This document shows positions 17,586 to 27,745 of a stretch of DNA of 57,923 nucleotides, piece by piece (position 1 is the stretch's first letter; every line of letters begins with the position of its first letter). Made by a program: the position numbers and the translations under genes. This DNA is from Thermoguttaceae bacterium (GTDB lineage: Bacteria; Planctomycetota; Planctomycetia; Pirellulales; Thermoguttaceae), in assembly GCA_017550965.1 (NCBI GenBank), contig JAFZNK010000209.1, forward strand, positions 1 through 57,923. The letters run 5' to 3'. Under the pieces are notes generated by a model, which saw nothing but the letters and a program-made list of their open reading frames with translations, did no database searches and was not told the origin of the DNA.

Positions 17586-20285
17586 CTAACGAACGTCGAT
17601 TTCGACTGAAGTCTCTTCCAGACCGTCCGCCGTCGCGATTAATTTCATCTTGCCGGAAACGCCGCGTTCCGATCGCAAGATAACGGAAATCAAGCCCGCG
17701 AACGAACGTCGGTTGGGCGAACGGTACGACGTCAAATCGGTCGCGTCGCCGGAATCGGAGGCTACGATCGCCCCGACGCCTTCTATTTTAAACGAAACGT
17801 CCACGTAAGCGTCGGGCACGACGCGACCTTCCGAGTCGACGACTTCAAGCGTCGCAAACGCAAGATCGCGACCGTCCGACGCGAGTTCCGTCTTGTCGAC
17901 GCTCAGACGCAACGCTGCGGGCGCGCCCGTCGTTTCTACGGTCGCCTCGTCCCAAACTTCTCCGTTTTTGTAAGAAACGGCGCGAAGCGTTCCCGGCTCG
18001 TAACGAACGTCGTCCCAAATGAGACGGTATTGATACTCTTCTTTCGACTTGCGTCCAAGCGATTTGCCGTTCAGGAACAATTCGGCGGAATCTCCGGACG
18101 TAAAAACGTAAACGGGCGTGACTTCTCCAATTCGATTGGGGAAATTCCAATGCGGGAGAATATGCGTCGTTTTCTCGTCGGGAAGCCATCGCGATTTATA
18201 CAGATACGCCATGTCTTTTGGGAAGAGCGCAAGATCGAACGGACCGCATTCGCAAATGCGCAACGGGCACAAATACGCGCCGTATTTCTCTTTCTCCTCC
18301 TTGGCGCGCGCTTCAATTTCCGGAACGGTAAAAATCTGATTGCGCGAAAGCTCGTCGACGGTAAACGGAGCGCCAAGATAGTCGATTCCCGTCCAGGCAA
18401 AACCTCCGCAAACAAAAGGATTGCGATCCTGCGCTTCGAACTCGTAGTCGGGGGGACACGCCCAACCGGAAAGAGGTTTGTCGGGATTAAATCCAAACGC
18501 AAACCAGGCGTACGACGTCTGATGAAAATCGGTTATGCAGTCGCTCAATTTCACGGAACTCGTCTTCACGGGAAAAACGTACCAGGAACGCGACGTGCCA
18601 GTGCAGACAACCTCGCTTCCGTAGACGGGAACGTCGGGATTTTGTTTGTGGAATTCTGCGTAATTGGCGCGTCCGTAGTAGTTGTAACCAAAGATATCCA
18701 ACACTTTCGGAATTTCCCCAAATCCGGCTTTCCCCTGATTGCACGCCGAGGTGGCGGGACGCGTCGGATCTTCTTCGTGAACAAATCCGACGAGACGTTT
18801 CGCCTGACGAACAAATTCCGGTTCGTCGCCCAACTCGGGGATCTCGTTGCCGATACTCCACATAACGATCGCAGGGCAGTTTCGATCGCGCCGAATCAGA
18901 GAACGAATGTCGGCTTCGCTCCAATTGTCGAAAAGATCGACATATCCGGCGGCGCGCCAACTTCCGTTTTGAGGTCGCTTCCATTGGTCAAACGCTTCCG
19001 CCTGAACAAGAAACCCCAAACGCGCCAATTGATCGACCGTCTCGGGAGCAGACGGATTGTGAGATAGACGGATCGCGTTGCAACCGATCGATTTGAGCGC
19101 GAGAAGTCGGCGTTTTTCAGCCTGTTCGTTATACGCCGCGCCTAACGCGCCAAGGTCGTGATGAATGCAGAAACCTCGCAGTTCGTAGAGTTTTCCGTTG
19201 ACCAGCAATCCCTGATCGGGCTCGTATTTGATCGTTCGAATTCCAAAAGGCGTCTCGTCGACGTCGACAACCTGACCGTTTACGGAAACCGTCGTAACCG
19301 CCATACAAGTGTTCGGAGCGTCGGGCGACCATATGGGAGCGTTGCCAATAGTGAAGTCGTCAAACGTTGCCGTCGTTCCCTCTCCGGGCTTAATAGCGAC
19401 CGTTTTGCCGGGAATCTCCGCAAAAGCGTCCCCGACGCGGGCGCCGTCGGCGTCGCGACGATAAAACTTTACGGAGACGACCGCTTCGATCGACTCGTCT
19501 TTTTTCGCTTCGTCGACAGCGCGTTCCAAGTCGACGGAAACGCCAAGTTTCGCGGTCTCGCCGCTGACGTCGAGAGTCTTCACAAAAACGCCCCAACGCG
19601 CGACGCGCGTCTCGTTCGTCTTGACCAGCCAGACGTTGCGATAGATTCCGTTGCCGGTGTACCAACGCGACGATTGAGGAGGATTGCCGCAACGAACGGC
19701 GATTGTGTTCGTCGCGCCGTATTTGACAAAAGGCGTCGCGTCGACTCGGAAAGACGTGTAACCGTATCCCCAACCGCCGACAAAGTTCCCGTTGATCCAG
19801 ACGCCGCAACGCGACATCACGCCGTCAAAATCGAGAAAGATCGACTTGCCCTTGTCGGCGTCCGAAAGTTCAAACGTCTTGCGATACCAAAGGGGTTCCG
19901 AAGTCGGAAGCAACGATTGGGTCGGTTGGTTTGCGTAGGAAAAATCCTCGTAAATAGCCGCGTCGTGCGGCAGATCGACCGTCTCCCAGTCTGAATCGTC
20001 AAAACTCTCGCGGATAAACGTCGAAGTAAACCCCGGTCCGCCTCCGGAACGCTTGGCGCGTTTGCCTGGAACAAGAAGCTGATCGCGGGTAGCGAGCGCG
20101 TAGGGCTCAAGATTTCGCCAGGTAAAACGCCAGGCGGGCTCGTCCCCGTCTCCGCGTCTGAACTTCCACTCGTCGATTAATTTTGTTCGTTCGGAAGAGT
20201 ACGCGTTTGACAAGACTCCCAACAAAGAAGTCAGAACAAACGCAACAACGGCGAAACGCCGTAACGTGAATAAAGAGCGAAACAT
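17586..20285 (-). CDS. Secreted GH2 beta-galactosidase-like glycosidase
   Basis: An 899-residue glycoside hydrolase family 2 protein with a signal peptide (about 1-30). Domains in order: sugar-binding jelly roll (about 85-225, with DDSDWETVDLPHD and SRCGVWINGNFVGGW), immunoglobulin-like domain (225-350), TIM barrel (350-650), and C-terminal DUF4982/Ig-like domains. The acid/base is E481 in WSIGNE and the nucleophile E558 in YGSE. RGFCIHHDLGALGAA and SHNPSAPE are typical GH2 motifs. A beta-galactosidase or related beta-glycosidase acting outside the cytoplasm is expected; the exact sugar cannot be told. The ATG has AAGGA upstream. Confidence 0.92.
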   Translation of the reverse strand: MFRSLFTLRRFAVVAFVLTSLLGVLSNAYSSERTKLIDEWKFRRGDGDEPAWRFTWRNLEPYALATRDQLLVPGKRAKRSGGGPGFTSTFIRESFDDSDWETVDLPHDAAIYEDFSYANQPTQSLLPTSEPLWYRKTFELSDADKGKSIFLDFDGVMSRCGVWINGNFVGGWGYGYTSFRVDATPFVKYGATNTIAVRCGNPPQSSRWYTGNGIYRNVWLVKTNETRVARWGVFVKTLDVSGETAKLGVSVDLERAVDEAKKDESIEAVVSVKFYRRDADGARVGDAFAEIPGKTVAIKPGEGTTATFDDFTIGNAPIWSPDAPNTCMAVTTVSVNGQVVDVDETPFGIRTIKYEPDQGLLVNGKLYELRGFCIHHDLGALGAAYNEQAEKRRLLALKSIGCNAIRLSHNPSAPETVDQLARLGFLVQAEAFDQWKRPQNGSWRAAGYVDLFDNWSEADIRSLIRRDRNCPAIVMWSIGNEIPELGDEPEFVRQAKRLVGFVHEEDPTRPATSACNQGKAGFGEIPKVLDIFGYNYYGRANYAEFHKQNPDVPVYGSEVVCTGTSRSWYVFPVKTSSVKLSDCITDFHQTSYAWFAFGFNPDKPLSGWACPPDYEFEAQDRNPFVCGGFAWTGIDYLGAPFTVDELSRNQIFTVPEIEARAKEEKEKYGAYLCPLRICECGPFDLALFPKDMAYLYKSRWLPDEKTTHILPHWNFPNRIGEVTPVYVFTSGDSAELFLNGKSLGRKSKEEYQYRLIWDDVRYEPGTLRAVSYKNGEVWDEATVETTGAPAALRLSVDKTELASDGRDLAFATLEVVDSEGRVVPDAYVDVSFKIEGVGAIVASDSGDATDLTSYRSPNRRSFAGLISVILRSERGVSGKMKLIATADGLEETSVEIDVR

Positions 20286-20394
20286 CGTATGTCCTTATGC
20301 TAAAGTTGAACGGGTCAAAACCAGGCGTCTCCTATTTTAAACCGCTAAAACGCCGGTTTCAAGCGACAGAGGCGAAAACGAGTTCAAATAAAAG

Positions 20395-20422
20395 TTGCGT
20401 CTCAGAAAAATCGACTTATAAT
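20395..20422 (+). promoter_or_regulatory. Sigma70-type promoter for the TSUP/HAD genes
   Basis: TTGCGT (20395-20400), a 16-bp spacer and TATAAT (20417-20422). It lies about 130 bp before the transporter start and supports that start over a longer frame from 20430. Confidence 0.5.
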
Positions 20423-20549
20423 AAAGGGTATGCGCGAAGGGGACGTCGACGTGACGACGAACCGTTCGCAACGGAGACAGAAGCGAAACGTTTTTAGACG
20501 GCGGCGCGCTGTTCCGTCTGTTCAAACGTTCCTGACGTCGAGGTTTTTT

Positions 20550-21353
20550 ATGCCCCTTGAATCGTTGTTGACCCCAATAACGCTGTCGGTAGGTTTCCTG
20601 GCGGCAATATTGATCGGGGTGTCAAAAACCGGCGTTCCCGGAGTCGGGTTGTTCAGCTGTCTTCTCATGATTTCGGCGTTTCGCGGTCATGAAATGTTCG
20701 CGTCGGGAGCGGTCGTGCCCCTTTTGATCCTTGGCGACCTCGCCGCCGTTAAGTTTTACAGAAAAGACTGCGATCCCGTATTGCTCAAAAGGCTTTGTCC
20801 CCCCGTCGCTACGGGACTGATCCTCGGAGGCGTCGTTCTTTGCTTCATGAGGAACGGACAATTCAAATTGACGGTCGGGATTCTCGCAACCTCTATTCTG
20901 GCGTTTGAGTTTGTGCGTAAACAACTCGGTTGGACGAAGGTTTCGACAAGCGCTCCGTTTAGAATCGGATGCGGAATGCTCGCGGGGTTGACCACTGTTC
21001 TCGGAAACGCGGCAGGGGCCGTGTCCGCCGCCTACTTTTCAAGTCAGAACCTCGACAAGAAGAGCTTTATGGGGACGAACGCCGTGTTCTTCTTCCTGGT
21101 CAACGTCTCCAAAATTCCGCTCATGTTTGCCGTAACGCAAATCAAAACGCTATTGGGTTACGAAGCGGACGACGCGCAGATCATGAACGCGACGACGTTC
21201 ATGTTGACGTTGATTTTCGCGCCCGGTATCGTCCTGGGCGGCTATCTGGGTCGTAAGTTTTACCGAATGATCCCGGAAAAAGTTTTTGTTCCCTTTATTT
21301 TAGTAATCAATTTTATCACGGCGATTTACATCGTCGTTTCATCCGTTGTTTGA
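20550..21353 (+). CDS. TauE/SafE (TSUP) family membrane transporter
   Basis: A 267-residue integral membrane protein with about eight hydrophobic segments. It fits the TauE/SafE (TSUP) group of anion exporters: an N-terminal GFLAAILIGVSKTGVPG, a middle repeat with GCGMLAGLTTVLGNAAGAV, and a C-terminal APGIVLGGYLGRKF. The family moves sulfite, sulfoacetate or other organosulfur anions, but the substrate cannot be read. The start at 20550 has GAGG six bases upstream; the longer frame from 20430 adds a basic stretch with no membrane character. The HAD gene follows by 24 bp and is likely in the same transcript. Confidence 0.88.
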   Translation: MPLESLLTPITLSVGFLAAILIGVSKTGVPGVGLFSCLLMISAFRGHEMFASGAVVPLLILGDLAAVKFYRKDCDPVLLKRLCPPVATGLILGGVVLCFMRNGQFKLTVGILATSILAFEFVRKQLGWTKVSTSAPFRIGCGMLAGLTTVLGNAAGAVSAAYFSSQNLDKKSFMGTNAVFFFLVNVSKIPLMFAVTQIKTLLGYEADDAQIMNATTFMLTLIFAPGIVLGGYLGRKFYRMIPEKVFVPFILVINFITAIYIVVSSVV

Positions 21354-21377
21354 AGGTAATTCCAGAAAGACGTCGTT

Positions 21378-22031
21378 ATGTTAAAAGCCATCGTATTCGA
21401 TTTTGACGGCACGATCGCCAACACGTTGCCAATTTGCTTTTACGCGTTTCGTCAGGCTGTCGGTCCGGAAATTTGCGACTCCATGACCGACGAAGACATT
21501 CGCGCCAAATATTTTGGGCCGACGGAAGAGGGCGTCTTTCAAAAGCATTTTCCCGACAAAGTGGAAGAGCTTTGCCAAAAATATTATCGCGCCTACGAAG
21601 AAATGCAGAAAGAAACTTTTGGCATGCCGAAAGGGCTTATGGAATTGATCCACGCTCTTTCGAGAAAAGGCGTTCACGTCGCGCTCGTTACGGCGAAAGG
21701 CCCGGTCTCCTGCAAGATTTCGCTCGATCACTACGGGATTGCCGACGCGTTTGAAACGATCGAAGTCGGCTCGCCTCAGGGACGCGCCAAAGATCAGGGA
21801 ATCCTTAAAGCGCTCGAAACGATGGGCGTCTCCCCGGAAGAAACGGCGTATGTGGGCGACTCGTACAAAGACGTGATCTCCTCGCGTAAAGCAAAAGTCG
21901 CTTCCTGGGGAGCCGCATGGATGGAAACGGCGAGTCCCGAGAAAATACTAGCGGAAAAACCGGACGAAATTTTTTACACCGTTGAAGAATTTAAAGCGCG
22001 TTTAGAAAAGGAGTTCGGTCCCCTGGACTGA
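21378..22031 (+). CDS. HAD-superfamily phosphatase, phosphoglycolate phosphatase-like
   Basis: A 217-residue HAD subfamily IA hydrolase. Motif I is VFDFDGTIANT with the nucleophile Asp at position 8 and the general acid Asp at 10. Motif II is LVTAKG, the motif III lysine lies in the GRAKDQGILKAL region, and motif IV is YVGDSYKDV. A helical cap lies between motifs I and II. Such enzymes remove phosphate from small sugar phosphates such as phosphoglycolate or beta-phosphoglucose. It follows the TSUP transporter closely. Confidence 0.9.
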   Translation: MLKAIVFDFDGTIANTLPICFYAFRQAVGPEICDSMTDEDIRAKYFGPTEEGVFQKHFPDKVEELCQKYYRAYEEMQKETFGMPKGLMELIHALSRKGVHVALVTAKGPVSCKISLDHYGIADAFETIEVGSPQGRAKDQGILKALETMGVSPEETAYVGDSYKDVISSRKAKVASWGAAWMETASPEKILAEKPDEIFYTVEEFKARLEKEFGPLD

Positions 22032-22100
22032 ACTCGCAACGGCGGCGACAGACGTAAACTTAGCGACAGCGTCGTCGTTCGACGTCAAGGAGTTTAAGGC

Positions 22101-23489
22101 ATGAAACGAAGAGACTTTCTTAAAACGGCGGCCGGCGGCGTATTGGCCGCCGGTCTGGGAGTTCCGCGCGTCAATTTGATCGCCGACGAAGCCCCTCAGG
22201 CGGCGCCCGCTTTGCGTTGGTACAAAGGTAATTTTCACTGTCATTCCCAGTGGAGCGACGGACACGATCTTCCCGAGGTCGTCGTTTCTGAATACAAAAA
22301 ACACGGTTACGACTTCTTCTCCATGACCGATCACAACATTCTTCACAACGACGATCTTCGGTTCACGGGTTTCTACATGAATTACACTCCGAAGGACATG
22401 AAGCCGTTCGAAGGAGAAACGTCGTTCTGGAAACGTTTAAATTCCGAGCCGCGCGGAGCCCTTCTGCTTCAGGAACAAGTCGACAGAGCGAAGGAAATGT
22501 TCGGCGAAGATTCCGTGCGAATTAAGGAGACGGACGAAGGGACGTACGTTCGCATGAAGCCCGAAAGCGAATTGCGAAAACAATTTGCCGAACCGGGCAA
22601 ATTCCTGATGATTCCCGGCTTTGAAATGACGGCGCAATGGATGCACGTCAACTTAATCAACGTCGACCAGGATTTCTTCCTGGAAGATCCCAATATTGAA
22701 AACCTCCTCCACGCCTCGTTCGACAAAGCCCAGGAACTGTACGCCGATAAAGAAGAACCTTATCTCTTCACCGTAAATCACCCGTTGTGGCAGTATTACA
22801 ACATTCAACCGAGCTTTCTTTTCGAGCGTCCCGGAATTCGCTTTATCGAATTGACCAACAACGACACGGAATGGGAGTATTTTCCAGAAGCGTGGGATCC
22901 GGAACAAATCTGGGATATCGTAAACGCGTACCGCGCTAAAAATGGCCAGCCTGCTCTGTTGGCGACAGGCACCGACGACAGCCACGGCGTCTTCCGAAAA
23001 GACTATCTCGCTTACCACGGCTGGACAAGAGTTCGAGCGGCCTCTCTGGACGTCAATTCGATACTGACGGCGTTGCAACAGGGACAATCGTACGTCTCTA
23101 CGGGTTGCGAATTTGCAGACGTCTCCTTCGACGGCAAAACGCTCGCCGTTAAACTCGATCCGCAGATTGAGGGCGATTACCGAATCGAATTTATCGGCGC
23201 CAAAAAAGATTATGACGAAACGGTCAAATACGTCGACGTTCCCGGCGAAGGGTGGAGTCGTCCGGCAAATAAAATTGAATGCTGGTCAAAGGAAATCGGA
23301 AAAGTTCTCGAATCGGTCGACGGACTTGAAGCCGATTACACGCTCAAGCCGGACGATTTGTTCGTTCGCGCCAAGGCTTACCGCATTGGCGCAGGTTACT
23401 CCAATCACGGCGAGGCGGCCAAACAACATACGCTTGTCGCCGCCGACTGCGCCTGGACGCAGCCTTATCGAGAAGGCGAAAAACTTTAA
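22101..23489 (+). CDS. Tat-exported PHP-domain protein, paralog 1
   Basis: A 462-residue protein with a Tat signal (MKRRDFLKTAAGGVLAAGLG), so it folds in the cytoplasm and is exported. The PHP metal site is clear: FHCHSQWSDGH with H46 and H48, TDHN with D77 and H78, and later GTDDSHGVFR. PHP proteins are usually metal-dependent phosphoesterases; exported planctomycete versions are uncharacterised. AAGGAG precedes the ATG. A near-identical paralog follows at 23716. A 55-bp stretch is exactly shared (22957-23011 with 24572-24626). The reaction is inferred from fold only. Confidence 0.87.
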   Translation: MKRRDFLKTAAGGVLAAGLGVPRVNLIADEAPQAAPALRWYKGNFHCHSQWSDGHDLPEVVVSEYKKHGYDFFSMTDHNILHNDDLRFTGFYMNYTPKDMKPFEGETSFWKRLNSEPRGALLLQEQVDRAKEMFGEDSVRIKETDEGTYVRMKPESELRKQFAEPGKFLMIPGFEMTAQWMHVNLINVDQDFFLEDPNIENLLHASFDKAQELYADKEEPYLFTVNHPLWQYYNIQPSFLFERPGIRFIELTNNDTEWEYFPEAWDPEQIWDIVNAYRAKNGQPALLATGTDDSHGVFRKDYLAYHGWTRVRAASLDVNSILTALQQGQSYVSTGCEFADVSFDGKTLAVKLDPQIEGDYRIEFIGAKKDYDETVKYVDVPGEGWSRPANKIECWSKEIGKVLESVDGLEADYTLKPDDLFVRAKAYRIGAGYSNHGEAAKQHTLVAADCAWTQPYREGEKL

Positions 23490-23633
23490 TTTGGCTTTTT
23501 ATCCCCCGTACGTTTCGTTCGCGTCTAAGGAGCGACGATCAGAAAAATCGCGATCTGCTTGCGAGCGAACGTAGTTTTGATACGGCAGAGAAGTTTATAG
23601 CGCGTCTGAAACGAGATCGTTCCTTTAAGCGAA

Positions 23634-23662
23634 ACGACGCGACGACGTCGCGACGTCTTTTT
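23634..23662 (+). terminator. Probable intrinsic terminator between the PHP paralogs
   Basis: ACGACGCGAC and GTCGCGACGT pair with one mismatch over 10 bp around a GAC loop, followed by CTTTTTC. It lies about 145 bp after the first PHP gene and 55 bp before the second. Confidence 0.65.
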
Positions 23663-23715
23663 CAGACGCACGCTTAATGGTCATATGTTATTCGGCAACA
23701 AGGAGTATTTCCAAC

Positions 23716-25101
23716 ATGAAACGAAGAGACTTCCTTAAAACGACGGCCGGCGGCGTTTTGGCGGCCGGTCTTGGCTTCCCACGCGTCAACCTTCTCGCCG
23801 ACGAAGCGCCGCAGGCGGCGCCAGCGTTGCGTTGGTATAAAGGTAATTTTCACTGCCATTCCCAATGGAGCGACGGACACGATCTTCCTGAAGTCGTCGT
23901 CTCCGAATACAAAAAGCACGGCTACGATTTCTTCTCGTTGACCGACCACAACATTCTTCACAACGACGATCTTCGTTTCACCGGCTTCGCGATGAATTTT
24001 ACCCCCAAGGATATGAAGCCGTTCGAAGGAGAAACGTCGTTCTGGAAACGCATGGCGGCGGGCCCCGGTTGGCCTAATCTCATTCAGGAGAACGTCGACA
24101 AAGCGAAAGAAATGTTCGGCGAAGATTCCGTGCGAATTAAAGAAACGGACGAAGGAACTTACGTTCGTATGAAGACGGAAAAGGAACTTCGGGAACAATT
24201 CGCCGAACCCGGTAAATTCCTGCTGATTCCCGGTTTTGAAATGACGGCGCAATGGGTGCACGTCAATTTGATCAACGTTAATAAAGATTTCTTCCTCGAA
24301 GATCCCAGCATTGAAAACCTTGTGTCCGCGTCGTTCGACAAAGCGCTGGAATTCTACGCCGACAACAAAGAACCGTACCTCTTCACGCTGAACCATCCGC
24401 TGTGGCAATACTACAACATCCAGCCGAGCTATATGTTCGCGCGACCGGGTATTCGATTCCTTGAACTCACCAACAACGACACCCAATGGCAGTACTATCC
24501 GGAAGCGTGGGATCCGGAACAACTTTGGGATATCGTCAACGCGCATCGCGCCAAGAACGGACAGCCCGCGTTGTTGGCGACAGGCACCGACGACAGCCAC
24601 GGCGTCTTCCGAAAAGACTATCTCGCCTACCACGGCTGGACGAAAGTGCGCGCCGCTTCGCTGGACGTCAATTCCATTTTAGGGGCGTTGCAGCAGGGAC
24701 AATCGTACGTCTCCACTGGTTGCGATTTCGCCGACATTTCTTTCGACGGCAAAACGCTTGCCGTCAAACTGGATCCGCAAACGGAAGGCGATTACAGAAT
24801 CGAATTTATCGGCGCCAAAAAAGACTACGACGAAACGGTCAAGTACATCGACGTTCCCGGCGAGGGCGGTCGTCCGGCGCGCAAACTCGAATGCTGGTCG
24901 AAAGAAATCGGAAAAGTTCTCGAATCGGTCGACGGACTTGAAGCCAGCTACACGCTCAAGCCGGACGATTTGTTCGTTCGCGCCAAGGCGTATCGTATCG
25001 GCGCGGGTTACGCCTATCATGGCGAAGCGGCCAAACAACACACGCTTGTTACCGCCGACTGCGCATGGTCGCAGCCCTATCGCGACGGCGACAAGTTCTG
25101 A
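23716..25101 (+). CDS. Tat-exported PHP-domain protein, paralog 2
   Basis: A 461-residue protein with the same layout as its neighbour: Tat signal (RRDFLKTTAGG), FHCHSQWSDGH, LTDHNILHND, and GTDDSHGVFR. By eye well over 80% of residues match paralog 1; the main differences cluster near residues 100-125 (RMAAGPGWPNLIQENVDK here). AAGGAG lies before the ATG at 23716; a longer frame from 23677 would hide the Tat motif. Both copies keep every metal ligand, so both are probably active. Likely a tandem duplication with later gene conversion. Confidence 0.87.
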   Translation: MKRRDFLKTTAGGVLAAGLGFPRVNLLADEAPQAAPALRWYKGNFHCHSQWSDGHDLPEVVVSEYKKHGYDFFSLTDHNILHNDDLRFTGFAMNFTPKDMKPFEGETSFWKRMAAGPGWPNLIQENVDKAKEMFGEDSVRIKETDEGTYVRMKTEKELREQFAEPGKFLLIPGFEMTAQWVHVNLINVNKDFFLEDPSIENLVSASFDKALEFYADNKEPYLFTLNHPLWQYYNIQPSYMFARPGIRFLELTNNDTQWQYYPEAWDPEQLWDIVNAHRAKNGQPALLATGTDDSHGVFRKDYLAYHGWTKVRAASLDVNSILGALQQGQSYVSTGCDFADISFDGKTLAVKLDPQTEGDYRIEFIGAKKDYDETVKYIDVPGEGGRPARKLECWSKEIGKVLESVDGLEASYTLKPDDLFVRAKAYRIGAGYAYHGEAAKQHTLVTADCAWSQPYRDGDKF

Positions 25102-25230
25102 TTCGGCTTGCCGATTAAATCTGTTTAAAGGCAGTTTGCTTGCGGTTCTCCGAAATCAGCGAGCGGACTGTCTTTGATTTGACGACGACGGCATTCTTGG
25201 TTTTTTTCGCTTGGAAAAGAAGGTTTTCAA

Positions 25231-26418
25231 ATGACAACGCGCAGAACGACGCGCAAAATTAAAGTTGGAAACGCGTTTATCGGCGGCGACGCGCCGGTTC
25301 TTATTCAGACGATGGCGGCGACAAAGACGTTCGACGTCGACGCGACCGTCGCTACGGTCGACTACCTCGCTCAAAGCGGCGCGGGGCTCGTCCGAATCGC
25401 CGTCGACTCAATCAACGACGCCAAAGCGCTTGCCGAAATTCGAAAACAAACGACGGCAAACCTTTCCGTCGACCTTCAGGAAAACTTTCGCCTCGCGGAA
25501 CTTGTCGCGCCAAACGTCGACAAAATCAGGTATAACCCCGGTCATCTCCATCATTTGGAGCCGAATTTAGCGTGGGAAAAGAAAGTCGAGTACCTTGTCG
25601 ACGTCGCCAAAGAATTTGACGTCGCGTTGCGCGTCGGGGTCAACTGCGGAAGTCTCGACCCGACAAAACTAGCAAAATATCGCGATCAACTTGCGAACGG
25701 CGACGCCGGCGCTCAGGAAAATGACGAAGCGGCGGCGGTTTTTGATCCGTTGCTCGAAAGCGCGTTGGAACACGTCGACTTTCTTGACTCCGTTGGATTT
25801 ACGCGCTATTGCGTCTCCATTAAAGATTCCGATCCTGAAACGGTCGTTCTCGTCAACAGGCGATTCGCCGCGTTGCGTCCGCAAATCCCTTTGCATCTCG
25901 GCGTTACGGAAGCGGGCGCGCCCCCGCGCGGCGTTTTAAAGTCGCGACTCGCGCTTGAAACGCTGCTCGCCGAAGGAATTGGCGAAACGTTGCGCGTCTC
26001 GCTGACGGTTGAAGCGAACCAAAAAGCGAAAGAAGTCGAGGCGGGACGCTTGATTCTGGAAAACGTCGCCTCGGGAAACGTTATCGATCCCTCGACGCGA
26101 CTTCCCAACCTTAATATCGTTAGTTGTCCCAGTTGTTCGCGCGTGCAAAACGGTCGATTTGTCGAACTTGCGCGAACGTTGGAGAAAGCGACGGAATTTG
26201 CCAAAGATTACCCGTTTAAAATCGCGACGATGGGATGTCGCGTCAACGGCCCCGGCGAAACGGACGACGCCGACGTCGGACTCTGGTGCGGCGCCGACAA
26301 AGTCAACCTCAAGAGCGGATCCACGACGATTGGATCCTTCGGATACGACGAAATTATAGAAAAAGCGGTTGAATTGCTTCAGGAAAAAATTCGGTTGTAC
26401 GATCAACAGGCGAAATAA
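25231..26418 (+). CDS. ispG: 4-hydroxy-3-methylbut-2-enyl-diphosphate synthase
   Basis: IspG (GcpE) makes HMBPP from MEcPP in the MEP isoprenoid pathway, using a [4Fe-4S] cluster. Visible are the TIM barrel start ([19 protein letters not shown]), the catalytic region [15 protein letters not shown], and the cluster ligands C299 and C302 (SCPSCSR) and C336 (GCRVNGPGE). The 395-residue length and single-barrel layout match the bacterial type without the large insert of chlamydial or plant forms. A bidirectional terminator separates it from convergent pepT. Confidence 0.96.
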   Translation: MTTRRTTRKIKVGNAFIGGDAPVLIQTMAATKTFDVDATVATVDYLAQSGAGLVRIAVDSINDAKALAEIRKQTTANLSVDLQENFRLAELVAPNVDKIRYNPGHLHHLEPNLAWEKKVEYLVDVAKEFDVALRVGVNCGSLDPTKLAKYRDQLANGDAGAQENDEAAAVFDPLLESALEHVDFLDSVGFTRYCVSIKDSDPETVVLVNRRFAALRPQIPLHLGVTEAGAPPRGVLKSRLALETLLAEGIGETLRVSLTVEANQKAKEVEAGRLILENVASGNVIDPSTRLPNLNIVSCPSCSRVQNGRFVELARTLEKATEFAKDYPFKIATMGCRVNGPGETDDADVGLWCGADKVNLKSGSTTIGSFGYDEIIEKAVELLQEKIRLYDQQAK

Positions 26419-26443
26419 AACTTCTATTCAACGCATACGCCAA

Positions 26444-26481
26444 CGGGGCGCCTTCCGCAAGCTTTCGCGAAAGGCGCCCCG
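26444..26481 (+). terminator. Bidirectional terminator between ispG and pepT
   Basis: A perfect 11-bp stem (CGGGGCGCCTT/AAGGCGCCCCG) separated by 16 bases, placed exactly between two convergent genes. The T-tract is weak on both sides (GTGTGTTTG on the plus). Confidence 0.65.
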
Positions 26482-26511
26482 TGTGTTTGCGTCGACAAAC
26501 CAGGAAAGTTT

Positions 26512-27723
26512 CTATTCCGCCCACAAACGAACAAGTTCGACAAGCGTTTGCGTCGCCTGTTCATGTTCTTCAACGACAAGATATTCCATCGTCGAATGGA
26601 AATTACGTCCTCCGGTAAACATATTCGGAGTCGGCAACCCCATTTCGGTCAATCGGGAACCGTCGGTGCCGCCGCGAATGGGAATCCAACGCGGTTCGAG
26701 TCCGACGTTGCGCGTCGCCTGTTCAAGCTTATTCAAGACCTCGGGACAATCTTTCAAAAAGTATCCCATATTGAGGTATTGTTCGTCAAAATCGACGTCG
26801 CACTCTCCCGATTTAGCGACGGTCGCTTTCGTCTTTTCAATCGCTTCGCGCAGAACGCGTTTATTTTCCTCGCGAGCCTCTTCGTCGAACGCGCGAAGGA
26901 GAAACTCGGCGCGCGCGCTCGAAACGCCCCCCTCTAATTTGTATAAATGAACAAACGGTTCGCGACCTTCAGTTCGCTCGGGGGTTCGTTCGAGCGGAAG
27001 ATTCGCAACGACAAGACTTAGTATTCTCGCCGCATTAATCATGACGTCTTTCGCTTCGCCGGGGTGAACTTCGACGCCCTTGACCTCGACGATCGCTTTG
27101 TCGGCGGTGAACGTCTCGCAGTTAATCTCGCCTGCCGGACCGCCGTCGACGGTGTACGCGTAGTCGGCGCCAAATTTGGAAAGATTAAAGAGGACTGTTC
27201 CGTTTCCAATTTCTTCGTCGGGCGTGAAACAGACTCGAACGTTAGCGCGAGGCGCTTCGGAATTCGACAAACGTTCGACCGCCGCCATAATCGCGGCGAT
27301 TCCCGCTTTATCGTCCGCGCCGAGCAACGTCGTTCCGTCAGTGACGACAAGACGTTTGCCGACAAGCGCTTTCATTTCGTTCGTCTCGGGAACGACCGTT
27401 CCGTTTTCAAGAACGAGCTTGCCTCCCTGGTACTCGACTACTTTCGCCCGCACGTTGGCGCCCGACGCGGCGCACGAGGTGTCCAGGTGTGCGATCAGTC
27501 CGATCGTCGGAACGTTTCGATCCTTCACGTTGGTCGGAAGCGTCGCCGTAACGTAGCAATGTTCGTCGACTTGCGCGTCCGCCAGTCCCAATTCGTTAAG
27601 TTCGTCGACCAGGACGCGCGCCAGATCGAACTGAGTCGGAGCGCTTGGAATCGTCGCCGTTTCCTCGCTCGACGTCGTCTCGATCGTAATATATTTCAAA
27701 AATCGCTCTAAAGGCGTTTTCAT
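26512..27723 (-). CDS. pepT: Peptidase T (tripeptide aminopeptidase)
   Basis: A 403-residue M20-family peptidase that removes N-terminal residues from tripeptides in the cytoplasm. Metal ligands are visible: LIAHLDTS (H79, D81), GADDKAG (Asp near 137), TPDEEIGNGT (E170/E171) and YTVDGGPAGE, and the C-terminal FTGGRNFHSTMEY with a histidine ligand. Length is right for PepT. It lies 22 bp after the minus-strand gene at 27746-29440 and could be cotranscribed with it. Confidence 0.94.
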   Translation of the reverse strand: MKTPLERFLKYITIETTSSEETATIPSAPTQFDLARVLVDELNELGLADAQVDEHCYVTATLPTNVKDRNVPTIGLIAHLDTSCAASGANVRAKVVEYQGGKLVLENGTVVPETNEMKALVGKRLVVTDGTTLLGADDKAGIAAIMAAVERLSNSEAPRANVRVCFTPDEEIGNGTVLFNLSKFGADYAYTVDGGPAGEINCETFTADKAIVEVKGVEVHPGEAKDVMINAARILSLVVANLPLERTPERTEGREPFVHLYKLEGGVSSARAEFLLRAFDEEAREENKRVLREAIEKTKATVAKSGECDVDFDEQYLNMGYFLKDCPEVLNKLEQATRNVGLEPRWIPIRGGTDGSRLTEMGLPTPNMFTGGRNFHSTMEYLVVEEHEQATQTLVELVRLWAE

Positions 27724-27745
27724 ATCAGTCCCCTGCTCTCCTGTT

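Noticed and set aside
20430..20549. N-terminal extension of the TSUP transporter from 20430
   Set aside because: Basic, non-membrane sequence without a ribosome binding site right behind the -10 box; the ATG at 20550 has GAGG.
22101..25101. The two PHP genes as an assembly duplication
   Set aside because: They differ at many silent sites and in a protein segment, and have different flanks, so both are real.
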